Program-made: the position numbers and the translations under genes | The notes under the pieces: model-generated | What the model was told of the DNA's origin: nothing | Seen by the model: only the letters and a program-made list of their open reading frames with translations | The model's database searches: none | Origin: Oenanthe sinensis | Taxonomy: Eukaryota; Streptophyta; Magnoliopsida; Apiales; Apiaceae | DNA: 64,000 bases | Direction of reading: 5' to 3' | NCBI GenBank assembly: GCA_028671895.1 | Contig: CM053798.1 | Span: 11,747,501-11,811,500 of the forward strand | Shown: positions 9,935-21,674 of the stretch, piece by piece | Layout: each line of letters starts with the position of its first letter | Position numbering within the stretch: the stretch's first letter is position 1

Positions 9935-11442
9935 AGCATTAAAAACCTTTGTGACTAATTAGGACCCGTGTTTTCTTTCTTATAGAGACACGTGCCAAGG
10001 AGGGACAAGCGAGCTACCACTTCAACAGTAAAGGCAAGTTCTCTAAACTCTGACCTTATAATATGTTTCTTGGTTATAAGGCTGTGGTGCTTGGAATTCG
10101 TTTCTGTCTTTGAATTGTTTATTCGACTGAATTGTTTGCTCGCGCCTCTGAACTCTCAAAAGTTAGAGGACGCTTCCTGTCAGTTTTGCCTAACTGATTT
10201 CCGTGTTAAGTACATTTCTTTGGTACTTGACAGACGACCGGGAGCAGTGTATTATCTCTTGACTATTAGTCGATACTATCTAGGGATTCTCCCTGGAATA
10301 TAAGTTTTGGGATTAATCAAGTTGATTAATATCCCTTCGATATTTTAAATAATATTGGGTTTTATTAAATATTATTTAAGATTGATTAAATATTAATTAA
10401 ATATTTTGGGATTAATTTAAAGTATTTATTCTTGATTAAATACTTTCAATTCTTTTTGGATTATTTAAATATTATTTAATAGTGATCAAATATTATTTAA
10501 ATATGTTGATTCATTTAAAACTATTTAAATACTAAATAGTCTTGACTAAATCCTAATTAATTATTTTAATTATTTTAAAATATTTTCAGGGACTATTCAA
10601 GGTCTCGTATTTATTGATTAAATATTTATCCAAAAGTATTATTTTATCCAAAAGTATTATATTTTCGTGGAGTTTATTTTATCACCTACTAGCGACTCCC
10701 CGGTCGTGATCTTGATTCGAGCTATCCATTCGTTGACTAAAAGTCAACCTACTCCTATAAAGAGATTACTTCCACCTTGTTTCGGGAGTTAATCTAGTAT
10801 CGAACTTTGAAATTCCAGAAAGCTTTGTTGTTATTCAGGAAAGTCGGATTAAATTCCCTTCCACACTTTGATTTGAATAAATTCTTGAAAGCTTTGTTAT
10901 TGTTCTGGAAGGTTGTATTAAATTCCCTTCTAAACTTATTGATTGTACTCAAAGGGAACTGGAGATATAAAGTGTAAGAGGCTTGTGTGCGGCACAGTCC
11001 ATCTAGCGTAAGAGGCCGAGTGACGCACGGTCCAGCATTTAAAGGCCCAGGTGTTGCCTAGGGTGATGACCGGTATAGGATCATCCTTCTGCTAGTAGAA
11101 AAGGTTACTTAACTATTTTACTATACGACTGATCATCGTGTACAATAGGCGTGGTGGATGCTCCAGTATCTTCTTTTCTTCCAATTGGAATTTGATGTTG
11201 CACTGTAACGAAAGCCCAGGTGCTTAGTTACCGATAGTGTTAACGAGGATTACGGCAACCTATTATTCTTTTGTCCAGTATCTAGAACTGTTCACCATTT
11301 CAGTACAGGTTGCATTTTATTACTCTGATACACATATTGTTGTTGCTTCTTTATTATGCCATGTTGATTGATTCTATACTTGCTGAGCATTGTAGCTCAC
11401 CCTTGCTTTCTGTTTATCTTTCTACCACCACAGCTGCAGACC

Positions 11443-11529
11443 ATGCCTCGAGGGGTACGCAGGACGTTGAGAAAGAGCGTGCGAAGGGCAAGGACCCCCT
11501 ATGACCGACCCCTTGGCCCTATTCCAGAG
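11443..11529 (+). CDS. Pre-gag ORF exon 1, encoded within the 5' LTR
   Basis: A 29-codon segment from ATG, very rich in Arg (MPRGVRRTLRKSVRRART...), ending in GPIPE at a GTAGGA splice donor. A T/C-rich stretch ending CACCACAG lies just before it (11419-11434) and could be a further upstream acceptor. Joined to the ORF that opens at 12080, it gives a phase-0 continuous frame and supplies the ATG that the downstream ORF lacks. It is present unchanged in the 3' LTR from 21195. Splicing is inferred from sequence only. The basic region may bind nucleic acid; the function is unknown. Confidence 0.5.
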
Positions 11530-12079
11530 GTAGGAAGATTGAGCAGGATAGGATGGCAACTTCTGCTAGTTAGATTTATTTATAAACACCGTTTATGTAA
11601 ATATATGTAACTTAATGAGATTTAATCTAACTTTTGGACTGCTATTATAGTTTCAAACAGAAGCTATATTTAGTAGTACGAACTCAATCTTTTGATAACT
11701 AGTAATGTAATGATGAAGACCCAAGTTTGTATATTAATGTATGCTCGTTTCCTGAGACTATGGCTCGTGTGTGTGTGTTAAAGTGTGTGGGGGTCACCAG
11801 ATTGTTATTTACCTAAGAATGGTTAAATTTTATTATGATTATCAGTGAATTGTAAGTGTATGAATGTTGGAAGTTGGACCGTGACGACCTAGACCTTGGA
11901 CCCCGGGTCTGGGGGCGCCACAGAGATGGTATCAGAGCCAGGTTATAGTACTCAGAAACGAGAGGAGTGTCGGTAATAAAATCAACTTAAGTAAAAGACT
12001 AAAAAAACTTTAAGAAGATTAAAACCCAAAAAGGGAACTATTCGTTACACGATAGTGACTAGTTATTGTTTTATTGTAG
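11530..12079 (+). other. Proposed intron spanning LTR end and primer-binding site
   Basis: GT at 11530 and AG at 12078-12079, preceded by TTATTGTTTTATTGTAG. The 550-nt intron removes the end of the 5' LTR and the tRNA primer site from the spliced RNA, so spliced copies could not be primed normally and would act as messenger only. Confidence 0.45.
11927..11940 (+). other. Primer-binding site (initiator Met tRNA type)
   Basis: TGGTATCAGAGCCA, 4 bp after the 5' LTR, the standard site complementary to the 3' end of initiator methionine tRNA. Confidence 0.85.
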
Positions 12080-12649
12080 ATACCCGACGATGAGGACTAT
12101 GAGGCTCAGCTTGATAGAGCGTTGCTAGGGGAGGATGACGACCCCGAGGAGGACCCGATAGAGGCTCCATTAGAGGAGGGCGCCGTGCCAGCAGTACCAG
12201 TACCTAACCTCCCAGTGGCTGATCAGGCCGGACCATCAGAGGTTGTATACAGAGATATCCCCATGATACCACCACCAGTAGTGATTCCACCTTCACCCCC
12301 AGCTAGCCCCATACCTTCCGAGGAGGACGAGCCAGAGGGATTCATCCCAGATCTCTCGAAGCCAGAGGATGCTCCGCATGACACACCATCACCACCACCA
12401 GCAGCACCGGCAACACCACCTCCACCTCCGCCAGTTGCAGGAGAACCAGTACCATCATGGATAGTATCTTCCCTCATAAGGGAACAGGATGTCTCGACCG
12501 GTCGTGTGGATGAGTTGAGGCGCATAGTAGACAGGATGATTCCAGGACGTGTTGGACCTCAGGGCGGCCTACCTCCGAGCAGCACTTCTCAGGATGGCAT
12601 TCCACAGGACGTTGCGACAGGCCTTACCGAGATTCAGACGTGGGCATGA
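12080..12649 (+). CDS. Pre-gag ORF exon 2, acidic proline-rich protein
   Basis: The frame opens right after the acceptor TATTGTAG with IPDDED and runs 189 codons to a TGA at 12647. There is no in-frame ATG at its start: an in-frame TAG lies within the acceptor, so a spliced leader is needed. The first part is acidic (EDDDPEEDPIE), the middle is proline-rich (PPSPPASP, TPPPPPPVAGEP), and the end has a helical stretch (VDELRRIVDRMIPGR). Beyond the TGA the same frame stays open for 39 codons (12650-12766), so the TGA probably arose from a CGA codon. No known domain; not part of the usual Tekay gene set as I know it. Confidence 0.5.
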   Translation: MPDDEDYEAQLDRALLGEDDDPEEDPIEAPLEEGAVPAVPVPNLPVADQAGPSEVVYRDIPMIPPPVVIPPSPPASPIPSEEDEPEGFIPDLSKPEDAPHDTPSPPPAAPATPPPPPPVAGEPVPSWIVSSLIREQDVSTGRVDELRRIVDRMIPGRVGPQGGLPPSSTSQDGIPQDVATGLTEIQTWA

Positions 12650-12769
12650 TATTTCCGTGAGTTGAGGGCACCCTTAGGGGGAGGGCCGATAGGGAGCAGT
12701 GATGCAAATGAGATGGTTGAGGGTGTGATGGTTCAGGTTAGGGACCTGATCCGTGGTAGGTTTCAGTGA

Positions 12770-13183
12770 CTTCTATGGGATGATATAGTCTTCTAGTATC
12801 AGATTTTGGCATTATGTATAGATGTGCCGTTTTTGAGGGAATAGTATTTTGTGTATATAGTAGTAGTCCCGCTCTGACTAGAAGATAGCTTGCTGACATA
12901 CTTTTGATGTAACTAGAAACTAGGATGGAAGATGTAACCAAGGAATTATGTATATATATGTTGTTTCAGTTTCCTTAAATGCAGTCTTATTTTGCACACT
13001 GTATTTATACATCTTCTTGTTCTTGATATCGAGATTGTTCAGAAATGACTTGTTATGTATATGTTGAACAGACCGTGTTAGATGTAAATGCAAACCCTTA
13101 TTCTTGATTGTTTAATATAGCGAATAATATAGTGTTTCAGAATAATAGAAAGATTGACCAATATTATTTGATTGTATCAGAAA
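12770..13183 (+). other. Leader between pre-gag ORF and gag-pol
   Basis: No ORF of interest; AT-rich. It ends directly before the gag-pol ATG. Confidence 0.5.
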
Positions 13184-16100
13184 ATGCCACCAAGGAGGAA
13201 TACTAGATTGCACCCTGTAGTCAATGGGGATTTGTACGAGTCAAGTGTTCACGAGGAGGAAAGTGACTCAGAAGACTATAATGAATTTGATGATGAAGAG
13301 TATGCAGAAGGGGAGTATGTGAGTTCTAGTGCCTCGGGTCATAGTCAGAATCAAAACCAGAATGAACAGGGAGAAAATGAGAGTCAGGGTCACCAAGGGG
13401 AAAACCGAAATATGGACCCCATGAATGTGTTCATGGATTTTCTCAGGCAGCATGTTAATCCCAATTCAAATCAGCCGCCACCAGTTCCCCATAACCCCGT
13501 TGCCAATTCCTTCCGAGCTTTCAAGTCCTTGCGACCACCTGAGTTTCAAGGGACTGCGGACCCAGTAGAGGCTAGGGCCTGGTTAAAAGAAATGGAAAAG
13601 TCCTTTGAGATACTGCAAATAGAAGAGGGACAGAAGACGGTCTTCGCCACTTATCTCCTAAAGGGGGAGGCCAATTTCTGGTGGGAAGCGAAAAGGAATC
13701 TGGAGGGAGAAGGAGTAGTAGCATGGGAAAGGTTCACACAACTATTCTTAGAGAAGTATTTCCCCAAATTCATGGAAAACCAGATGGAGCTGAAATTTCT
13801 AGAGTTGAAACAGAATAACCTAACCGTAGCCGAGTATGAAGCAAAGTTTACTGAACTGTCTAGGTTCGTGCCAGATTTTGTGAACACGGACGAGAAAAGA
13901 GCTAGGAGGTTTCAGCAGGGATTGAAACAGTGGATTCAAAATCGTGTAGCAATACTTGAGTTGACTGATTATGCAATGTTGGTACAGAAAGCTTCGATTG
14001 TAGAGGCTGGGAGTGATCTGATCCAAAAGGAAAGGGATGGGAAGAAGAAAAAGGCAGAAAGCCAGCGAGGAGGTTCAGCAAGTGGGAACTTTCCGAGTAA
14101 ATTTAATCGAGGGCGAGGATCTCAGTTTCGGAGGAATGTTGGGTTCAAGAAGGCCGAGAGTGCAAGTGTTAACCAAGGCGGCAGGCAGTCAGGGGTGGCA
14201 TATTCCAATCCATCACGACCCCCACTGCCAGATTGTAAGACATGTGGGAAGAGGCATTTAGGCACGTGTAACAAGTCAGGGGTTACCTGTTTCAAGTGTG
14301 GGCGAGTGGGGCATTTCGCGTATAACTGCCCTCAGAATAGCATGGTTTGTCACAACTGCGGACAGATGGGACATGTAAAGAAAGACTGTAAATCTTCTGG
14401 ACCAGCGGTAACGAGACAAAGTGGAGCTGCTTCTAATAAGGCTCCTACTGCTAGGACTTTCAACATGACGGTGAGGGATGCCGTGAGGAACACGGATGTT
14501 ATTGCAGGTACACTCTTACTTAATTCCGTCAATGCAAATGTTTTGTTTGACTCCGGAGCAACTAGGTCTTTTATATCTCGAGACTTTACGCGTAAATGGA
14601 ATCTTGAGTCAAAACCGTTAAGCGATCCCTTACGTGTAGAAATAGCTAATCAGGAGGTTATTCCTGTTAGTTACGTATGTAATAACTGTGAATTAGAAAT
14701 CGAAGGGCAGCGATTCATCCTAGACTTAATTCCTTTTTCCCTAGGGGAGTTTGATGTCATTTTGGGGATGGATTGGCTGACAAGTTATGGAGCTAATATT
14801 GATTGCAAAGGAAAGAAAGTGAGGATAAAGTTGCCCAACCAAGAAGAAGTGGTGTTTAAAGGGCAGAGGCAGATTAATAAATTCTTGACTAAGATGCAGG
14901 TCAAGAGGTTGTTACGTCAAAGGTGTGAAGCTTATTTAGCCTATGTAGTAGACACCGAGAAGGAATTAACTAGTATAAGTGACATAGCAGTTGTCAATGA
15001 ATTTGAAGATGTATTTCCCGATGACCTTCCAGGGCTACCTCCTGACAGAGACATAGAGTTTGCCATCGAGTTAGCACCAGGGACAGCACCCGTGTCAAAG
15101 GCTCCGTACCGATTAGCCCCGGTAGAGATGAAAGAATTAGCCATCCAGCTACAAGAACTATTGGATAAAGGAATGATTCGACCGAGCGTGTCTCCATGGG
15201 GGGCACCAGTGTTGTTTGTCAAGAAGAAAGATGGAAGTATGAGATTGTGTATAGACTATAGGGAACTCAACAAGCTAACCATCAAGAATAAGTATCCTTT
15301 ACCCAGGATCGATGATTTGTTTGATCAGTTAAAGGATGCCGTTTACTTTTCAAAGATCGACCTGAGAACGGGATATCACCAGCTAAAGATTAAACGCGAA
15401 GATGTTCCGAAGACAGCATTTCGTACCCGATATGGACACTACGAGTTTTTGGTAATGTCCTTTGGATTAACCAATGCCCCCGCAGCTTTCATGGACTTGA
15501 TGAATCGAGTTTTCAAGAAATATCTGGACAAGTTTGTCATAGTCTTCATAGATGATATATTGATCTACTCAAGGTCAAGGGAAGAGCATGAAGAACATTT
15601 GAGGATAGTACTGGAAATATTAAGGAATGAGAAGCTTTATGCTAAATTTTCAAAATGTGAGTTTTGGTTGAAGGAAGTTCAATTTTTGGGACACGTGATA
15701 AGTAGTAAAGGCGTGCTAGTCGACCCTGCTAAGATTGAAGCTATTTCAAATTGGGAAAGGCCAACGACGCCAACTGAAGTAAGAAGTTTTGTGGGATTAG
15801 CAGGATATTACAGGAGATTCGTCCAGGACTTTGCTAAGATAGCTACTCCATTGACGAGACTCACCCGTAAAACCGAAAAGTTTGAGTGGACTGAAAAATG
15901 TGAAGAGAGTTTTCAGGAATTGAAAAAGAGGTTAATTACCGCGCCGATATTAGCCCTACCAGATGAAAAAGGTGATTTTGTGATTTATAGCGATGCATCT
16001 CATAAGGGACTAGGATGTGTACTGATGCAGCATGGCAAAGTAATTGCTTATGCATCCAGACAACTGAAAGAGTATGAGATAAGATATCCAACTCATGACT

Positions 16101-17869
16101 TAGAATTAGCAGCGATAGTTTTCGCATTAAAGATATGGAGGCATTATCTATATGGAGAAAGGTGCGAGATTTATACAGATCATAAGAGCCTTAAGTACAT
16201 TTTCACACAGAAAGAATTAAACATGAGGCAAAGAAGATGGCTAGAGTTGATCAAGGATTACGACTATTCGATTAACTACCACCCAGGGAAGGCCAATGTG
16301 GTGGCCGATGCCCTAAGTAGAAAGGAAAGACTAAAAATGATGGTTTCTTCTGAGGAATTGATACGAGAGTTTGAACGGATGAATTTAGAAGTAAAGTTTC
16401 CTGAAGATGGTATGGAGACGCTATTTGAGATTCGAGTTGAGTCAGAACTAATTGAGAAAGTAAGGATATGTCAAGAAAAGACAATGGAAGAAAAAGAGGA
16501 AAAGATGATTGGAGATGAACGAAGATGTGTTAAGGATGAGAGAGGGATTCTAAGATTTGCTAATAGAATTTGGATTCCTAACGTTCAGGAATTGAAAGAT
16601 GAGGTATTGAATGAGGCACATAACTCTAGGTTCTCTATTCACCCTGGAGGTACTAAGATGTATAAAGACCTGAAAATGCATTATTGGTGGCCAGGTATGA
16701 AGAGAGACATCGCCGATTGGGTAAGTAAATGTTTGACCTGTCAGAGAGTGAAAGCAGAGCACCAAAGACCGAGCGGACTTTTACAGCCCCTGGAGATTCT
16801 AGAATGGAAATGGGAGCATATTGCAATGGATTTTGTAGTAGGGTTACCAAGAACGAAAATGAACCACGATGCTATTTGGGTAATAACTGATCGATTGACA
16901 AAATCAGCGCATTTCCTTCCTATCAATGAAAGGTATTCAGTCGACCGATTAGTCGAGCTTTATTTGAAAGAGATAGTGGTACGTCATGGAGTTCCAGTGG
17001 GAATTGTGTCGGATAGAGACCCAAGATTCAATTCTAGATTTTGGAGAAGCTTTCAAGAATGCTTGGGGACAAGATTGAATATGAGCACCGCTTATCATCC
17101 ACAAACTGATGGGCAGAGTGAGAGAACCATCCAAACAGTAGAAGATATGTTAAGAGTCTGTGCCATACATTTCAAGGGTAATTGGGATGATCATTTGCCA
17201 TTAATTGAGTTTGCCTACAACAACAGCTATCATGCTAGTATTGGGATGCCACCTTACGAAGCCTTGTATGGCAGAAAGTGTCGATCAGCCTTGTGTTGGG
17301 ACGAAGTAGGTGAACGGAAGATGTTGGGACCCGAATTGGTTCAGCAAACCAAAGAGGTAATAGATCTTATTAGAAAAAGACTAGTGGCAGCTCAAGACAG
17401 GCAAAGAAAGTATGCCGATCAGACCAGAAAAGACAGAGAGTACGAAGTGGGAGACTCAGTGCTTCTAAAGGTGTCTCCGTGGAAAGGTTTAATGAGGTTT
17501 GGTAAGAAGGGAAAGTTAAGTCCAAGATTTATTGGACCATTTGAAATATTAAGACGTATTGGAAAAGTAGCCTATGAGTTAGCCCTGCCTCCAAACTTAC
17601 AACAAGTTCATAATGTGTTTCACGTGTCAATGCTGAGAAGGTATAAAGCAGATGCCAGGCATGTGATAGAGTATGAGCAAGTAGATCTACAACCGGATCT
17701 GACCTATGTGGAACGACCGGTGGAAATCTTAGACCAAAAGGAGCAAGTGCTCAGGAACAAAGTGGTAAAACTAGTAAAAGTCTTATGGAGAAACCAGAAC
17801 ACTGAAGAATCAACGTGGGAACTAGAAAGTGCTATGCTGGAAAAGTACCCTCACCTGTTTTCAAGTTAG
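13184..17869 (+). CDS. gag-pol: Gag-Pol polyprotein, Tekay/Del-like chromovirus, intact
   Basis: A single 1561-residue frame. The first ATG is at 13184; the open frame upstream begins with TTG. Order: acidic N-terminus; Retrotrans_gag (about 106-256); two CCHC knuckles (369-382, 389-402); protease FDSGATRS with Asp456; reverse transcriptase with FIDD (Asp790/791); RNase H with Asp937; integrase zinc finger (His1146, His1153, Cys1183, Cys1186) and catalytic Asp1216, Asp1277, Glu1313, the D-D-35-E spacing; GPF module (about 1444-1470); and a C-terminal chromodomain-like segment (about 1511-1559, ending [17 protein letters not shown]). The polyprotein makes virus-like particles, copies the RNA and integrates it; the chromodomain usually guides integration to heterochromatin. 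Every catalytic residue I checked is present, with no stop or frameshift. Confidence 0.93.
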   Translation: MPPRRNTRLHPVVNGDLYESSVHEEESDSEDYNEFDDEEYAEGEYVSSSASGHSQNQNQNEQGENESQGHQGENRNMDPMNVFMDFLRQHVNPNSNQPPPVPHNPVANSFRAFKSLRPPEFQGTADPVEARAWLKEMEKSFEILQIEEGQKTVFATYLLKGEANFWWEAKRNLEGEGVVAWERFTQLFLEKYFPKFMENQMELKFLELKQNNLTVAEYEAKFTELSRFVPDFVNTDEKRARRFQQGLKQWIQNRVAILELTDYAMLVQKASIVEAGSDLIQKERDGKKKKAESQRGGSASGNFPSKFNRGRGSQFRRNVGFKKAESASVNQGGRQSGVAYSNPSRPPLPDCKTCGKRHLGTCNKSGVTCFKCGRVGHFAYNCPQNSMVCHNCGQMGHVKKDCKSSGPAVTRQSGAASNKAPTARTFNMTVRDAVRNTDVIAGTLLLNSVNANVLFDSGATRSFISRDFTRKWNLESKPLSDPLRVEIANQEVIPVSYVCNNCELEIEGQRFILDLIPFSLGEFDVILGMDWLTSYGANIDCKGKKVRIKLPNQEEVVFKGQRQINKFLTKMQVKRLLRQRCEAYLAYVVDTEKELTSISDIAVVNEFEDVFPDDLPGLPPDRDIEFAIELAPGTAPVSKAPYRLAPVEMKELAIQLQELLDKGMIRPSVSPWGAPVLFVKKKDGSMRLCIDYRELNKLTIKNKYPLPRIDDLFDQLKDAVYFSKIDLRTGYHQLKIKREDVPKTAFRTRYGHYEFLVMSFGLTNAPAAFMDLMNRVFKKYLDKFVIVFIDDILIYSRSREEHEEHLRIVLEILRNEKLYAKFSKCEFWLKEVQFLGHVISSKGVLVDPAKIEAISNWERPTTPTEVRSFVGLAGYYRRFVQDFAKIATPLTRLTRKTEKFEWTEKCEESFQELKKRLITAPILALPDEKGDFVIYSDASHKGLGCVLMQHGKVIAYASRQLKEYEIRYPTHDLELAAIVFALKIWRHYLYGERCEIYTDHKSLKYIFTQKELNMRQRRWLELIKDYDYSINYHPGKANVVADALSRKERLKMMVSSEELIREFERMNLEVKFPEDGMETLFEIRVESELIEKVRICQEKTMEEKEEKMIGDERRCVKDERGILRFANRIWIPNVQELKDEVLNEAHNSRFSIHPGGTKMYKDLKMHYWWPGMKRDIADWVSKCLTCQRVKAEHQRPSGLLQPLEILEWKWEHIAMDFVVGLPRTKMNHDAIWVITDRLTKSAHFLPINERYSVDRLVELYLKEIVVRHGVPVGIVSDRDPRFNSRFWRSFQECLGTRLNMSTAYHPQTDGQSERTIQTVEDMLRVCAIHFKGNWDDHLPLIEFAYNNSYHASIGMPPYEALYGRKCRSALCWDEVGERKMLGPELVQQTKEVIDLIRKRLVAAQDRQRKYADQTRKDREYEVGDSVLLKVSPWKGLMRFGKKGKLSPRFIGPFEILRRIGKVAYELALPPNLQQVHNVFHVSMLRRYKADARHVIEYEQVDLQPDLTYVERPVEILDQKEQVLRNKVVKLVKVLWRNQNTEESTWELESAMLEKYPHLFSS

Positions 17870-17889
17870 ATTCCGGGACGGAATCCTTT

Positions 17890-17901
17890 TAAGGAGGGGA
17901 G
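17890..17901 (+). other. Polypurine tract of Tekay element
   Basis: AAGGAGGGGAGA directly before the right LTR and about 20 bp after the gag-pol stop codon. Confidence 0.75.
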
Positions 17902-17903
17902 AC

Positions 17904-20900
17904 TGTAATATTCCCGATTCCCAGGTACTTTTGAAACCTTATTAATAATAATATATATATTGGATAATAATTATGGAATAAGATTTTGATGGGTATTCAA
18001 GTTATTAGAATTGCCGGAACGAGTTAAAGATTAAAATTATCGTTGCGAATTATTATGGAAACGAAGAAAAATCAAATGAGTTTCCTTGATTTATTAAAGA
18101 GCCAATTTTATATATTTGTATAAAATTTGATTAATGCAAATACTTGCATTAGTGAAGTATTAAGAATACTAGTAACATTGACTAAGATGTTGACTTGACC
18201 TTTGGGAAATTATAAAGACATGAGCCAAGTTAAGTGATAGGCATAACAAAAGAAAAAAAAAATAGAAAGCTAGCCTTGGAGAAGGTACCATCGGCTGAAA
18301 CATAGAAGAAGGGGGGGAGAAAAATCAAAAACTCCATCAATCCTTGCTTGTTTGTGTTGATTAAGAGCTTAAAAGCAAGGTATGATCATTGTCTAGCTTC
18401 CATATCAATTTGAAGCAAAGTTAACCATAGAATCTCTTGATTTTTATGAAAGAATAAGAACATGAATAGTACTTATGATTTTGATTAAATTCTTAAACTC
18501 TTGTTTTATGGTTCCTTAAGCTTTGCTAGTGTTTGTTAAGTGATAATTAGGCTATGGGTAGTAGTAATGAAGCATGAATGGCTTGAAAAACTCAAGCCCT
18601 AGTTATATGAGATTAATGTGATTTTAAGCATGCTATGTAATGAGCTTGATCATATGTTTAAGTGCTTGTTTTATTGGCTATAGTTGTGTAATGTAGAGAT
18701 GATTTGATTAAGGCTTGTGGATGTTAAGAGGATGAAGAGAATTGATTGTTTGTGAATTAGTAAAACAGTTTTAAAAGCTAACTGCAGTGGTGAAGGAGTT
18801 GGATGAATTATTGATAATGTTTGGAGTATTGTTAAATTGTGTTTGGGCTTGGGATGTCTTGAGTACATTCCCAAGTAGTAGTGTAAATTATATGGAAGTC
18901 ATTTGAGTTGAATTGGATAAGTTTAAAACGAGGTAAACGACGAACGTACCAACGGAACCATGCGAAAATTTCTTCTGCCTGCCAACTGTTCACCACACCC
19001 GAAGGGTCTAGCCTGTGTTTCTTGATGACTTCTTAATATGGTTAGATAGAGATTAGTCTCTAGATCGTTTGCGCGCTAATTTTGCGTCAAACGGAGTTGT
19101 GATCTAAAAGTTATGGCTAAAATGGTGAAGAGATGCAGAAACCATGACTGCCCTGTTTTTAACCAACTTGGAGGAGATGATCAGCCTAGTTAGACTGCCT
19201 TATAAAATCTGAAACTTTTACACAAAATACTAGGAACATCTGGGAAGACTTGGGAAAAGGTTTCGGATTAAAATGACTAAAATCTGATTTATGGTAATTG
19301 TTGGAAGCAAGTAGGTGCAGTTAGGACACCTTGCAAAAACTGCTTGCATTGTCTTTGCATAAACTATGTTCTTAGTAGAATTCGAGGCTAGCCTACCAAA
19401 CGAACTTTTAATGAAATGTGTTAGTAATACTTATGAGTTCATGACTAACTAAAATCCGCGCTAAAACTCGTTAGCAAGATAAGTTAGTATACATTCATGA
19501 GTAGCTATAAATAGCATTAAAAACCTTTATGACTAATTAGGACCCGTGTTTTCTTTCTTATAGAGACACGTGCCAAGGAGGGACAAGCGAGCTACCACTT
19601 CAACAGTAAAGGCAAGTTCTCTAAACTCTGACCTTATAATATGTTTCTTGGTTATAAGGCTGTGGTGCTTGGAATTCGTTTCTGTCTTTGAATTGTTTAT
19701 TCGACTGAATTGTTTGCTCGCGCCTCTGAACTCTCAAAAGTTAGAGGACGCTTCCTGTCAGTTTTGCCTAACTGATTTCCGTGTTAAGTACATTTCTTTG
19801 GTACTTGACAGACGACCGGGAACAGTGTATTATCTCTCGACTATTAGTCGATACTATCTAGGGATTCTCCCTGGAATATAAGTTTTGGGATTAATCAAGT
19901 TGATTAATATCCCTTCGATATTTTAAATAATATTGGGTTTTATTAAATATTATTTAAGATTGATTAAATATTAATTAAATATTTTGGGATTAATTTAAAG
20001 TATTTATTCTTGATTAAATACTTTCAATTCTTTTTGGATTATTTAAATATTATTTAATAGTGATCAAATATTATTTAAATATGTTGATTCATTTAAAACT
20101 ATTTAAATACTAAATAGTCTTGACTAAATCCTAATTAATTATTTTAATTATTTTAAAATATTTTCAGGGACTATTCAAGGTCTCGTATTTATTGATTAAA
20201 TATTTATTGGATCTTTAAAAATATTCCGGAGTTATCTAAAAATTCTTTAAATATTATTTTTCATTAAATAATAAATACTGAGCTATGACTCGAATATTCT
20301 GTACATATTTTGAGCCGATAACTCCATGTTAGGGATGGAATATCCCATTTTAACCTTCTTTCTATTTAAAACTGGTGCCTGTAAGGACCATTATTTTATC
20401 CAAAAGTATTATATTTTCGTGGAGTTTATTTTATCACCTACTAGCGACTCCCCGGTCGTGATCTTGATTCGAGCTATCCATTCGTTGACTAAAAGTCAAC
20501 CTACTCCTATAAAGAGATTACTTCCACCTTGTTTCGGGAGTTAATCTAGTATCGAACTTTGAAATTCCAGAAAGCTTTGTTGTTATTCGGGAAAGTCGGA
20601 TTAAATTCCCTTCCACACTTTGATTTGAATAAATTCTTGAAAGCTTTGTTATTGTTCTGGAAGGTTGTATTAAATTCCCTTCTAGACTTATTGATTGTAC
20701 TCAAAGGGAACTGGAGATATAAAGTGTAAGAGGCTTGTGTGCGGCACAGTCCATCTAGCGTAAGAGGCCGAGTGACGCACGGTCCAGCATTTAAAGGCCC
20801 AGGTGTTGCCTAGGGTGATGACTGGTATAGGATCATCCTTCTGCTAGTAGAAAAGGTTACTTAACTATTGTACTATACGACTGATCATCGTGTACAATAG

Positions 20901-21674
20901 GCGTGGTGGATGCTCCAGTATCTTCTTTTCTTCCAATTGGAATTTGATGTTGCACTGTAACGAAAGCCCAGGTGCTTAGTTACCGATAGTGTTAACGAGG
21001 ATTACGACAACCTATTATTCTTTTGTCCAGTATCTAGAACTGTTCACCATTTCAGTACAGGTTGCATTTTATTACTCTGATACACATATTGTTGTTGCTT
21101 CTTTATTATGCCATGTTGATTGATTCTATACTTGCTGAGCATTGTAGCTCACCCTTGCTTTCTGTTTATCTTTCTACCACCACAGCTGCAGACCATGCCT
21201 CGAGGGGTACGCAGGACGTTGAGAAAGAGCGTGCGAAGGGCAAGGACCCCCTATGACCGACCCCTTGGCCCTATTCCAGAGGTAGGAAGATTGAGCAGGA
21301 TAGGATGGCAACTTCTGCTAGTTAGATTTATTTATAAACACCGTTTATGTAAATATATGTAACTTAATGAGATTTAATCTAACTTTTGGACTGCTATTAT
21401 AGTTTCAAACAGAAGCTATATTTAGTAGTACGAACTCAATCTTTTGATAACTAGTAATGTAATGATGAAGACCCAAGTTTGTATATTAATGTATGCTCGT
21501 TTTCTGAGACTATAGCTCGTGTGTGTGTGTTAAAGTGTGTGGGGGTCACCAGATTGTTATTTACCTTAGAATGGTTAAATTTTATTATGATTATCAGTGA
21601 ATTGTAAGTGTATGAATGTTGGAAGTTGGACCGTGACGACCTAGACCTTGGACCCCGGGTCTGGGGGCGCCACA
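17904..21674 (+). repeat. 3' LTR of Tekay element
   Basis: 3771 bp, same ends as the left LTR. It contains about 175 bp (roughly 20208-20390) missing from the left copy. TATA box at 19506. The ORFs inside it (for example 19570-19881) start with GTG and mirror ones in the other LTR. Confidence 0.92.

Larger units (their letters stand above)
8327..11922 (+). repeat. 5' LTR of Tekay element
   Basis: 3596 bp from TGTAATATTCCCGATT to GGGGGCGCCACA. It is shorter than the right copy because of a deletion near 10625-10650. It holds a TATA box at 9928 and, near its 3' end, the proposed first exon of the pre-gag ORF. The region 10300-10660 is extremely AT-rich, built of TTAAATATTATTTAA-like phrases. 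Confidence 0.92.
8327..21674 (+). mobile_element. Full-length Tekay/Del-like chromovirus (Ty3), inserted in Tat element
   Basis: A complete 13.3-kb element: LTR 8327-11922, Met-type primer-binding site, spliced pre-gag ORF, one uninterrupted gag-pol (13184-17869), polypurine tract and LTR 17904-21674, flanked by GGGTT duplications. Very long LTRs, order gag-PR-RT-RNase H-IN and a C-terminal chromodomain-like tail point to the Tekay (Del) clade. The LTRs differ by about a dozen substitutions that I could spot plus one 175-bp indel, so insertion was recent. It interrupts the integrase end of the Tat element in opposite orientation. Confidence 0.9.

Noticed and set aside
9992..10303. 103-codon ORF conserved in both Tekay LTRs (also 19570-19881)
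   Set aside because: It starts at GTG, lies in the LTR, has no recognisable domain, and its conservation follows from the near-identity of the two LTRs.
12223..12525. Minus-strand glycine-rich ORF opposite the pre-gag ORF
   Set aside because: It is the shadow of the proline-rich frame (CCN codons read as GGN).
21451..21674. C-terminal extension of the Tat integrase ORF
   Set aside because: These codons are antisense Tekay LTR sequence read through the insertion junction; a chance fusion.
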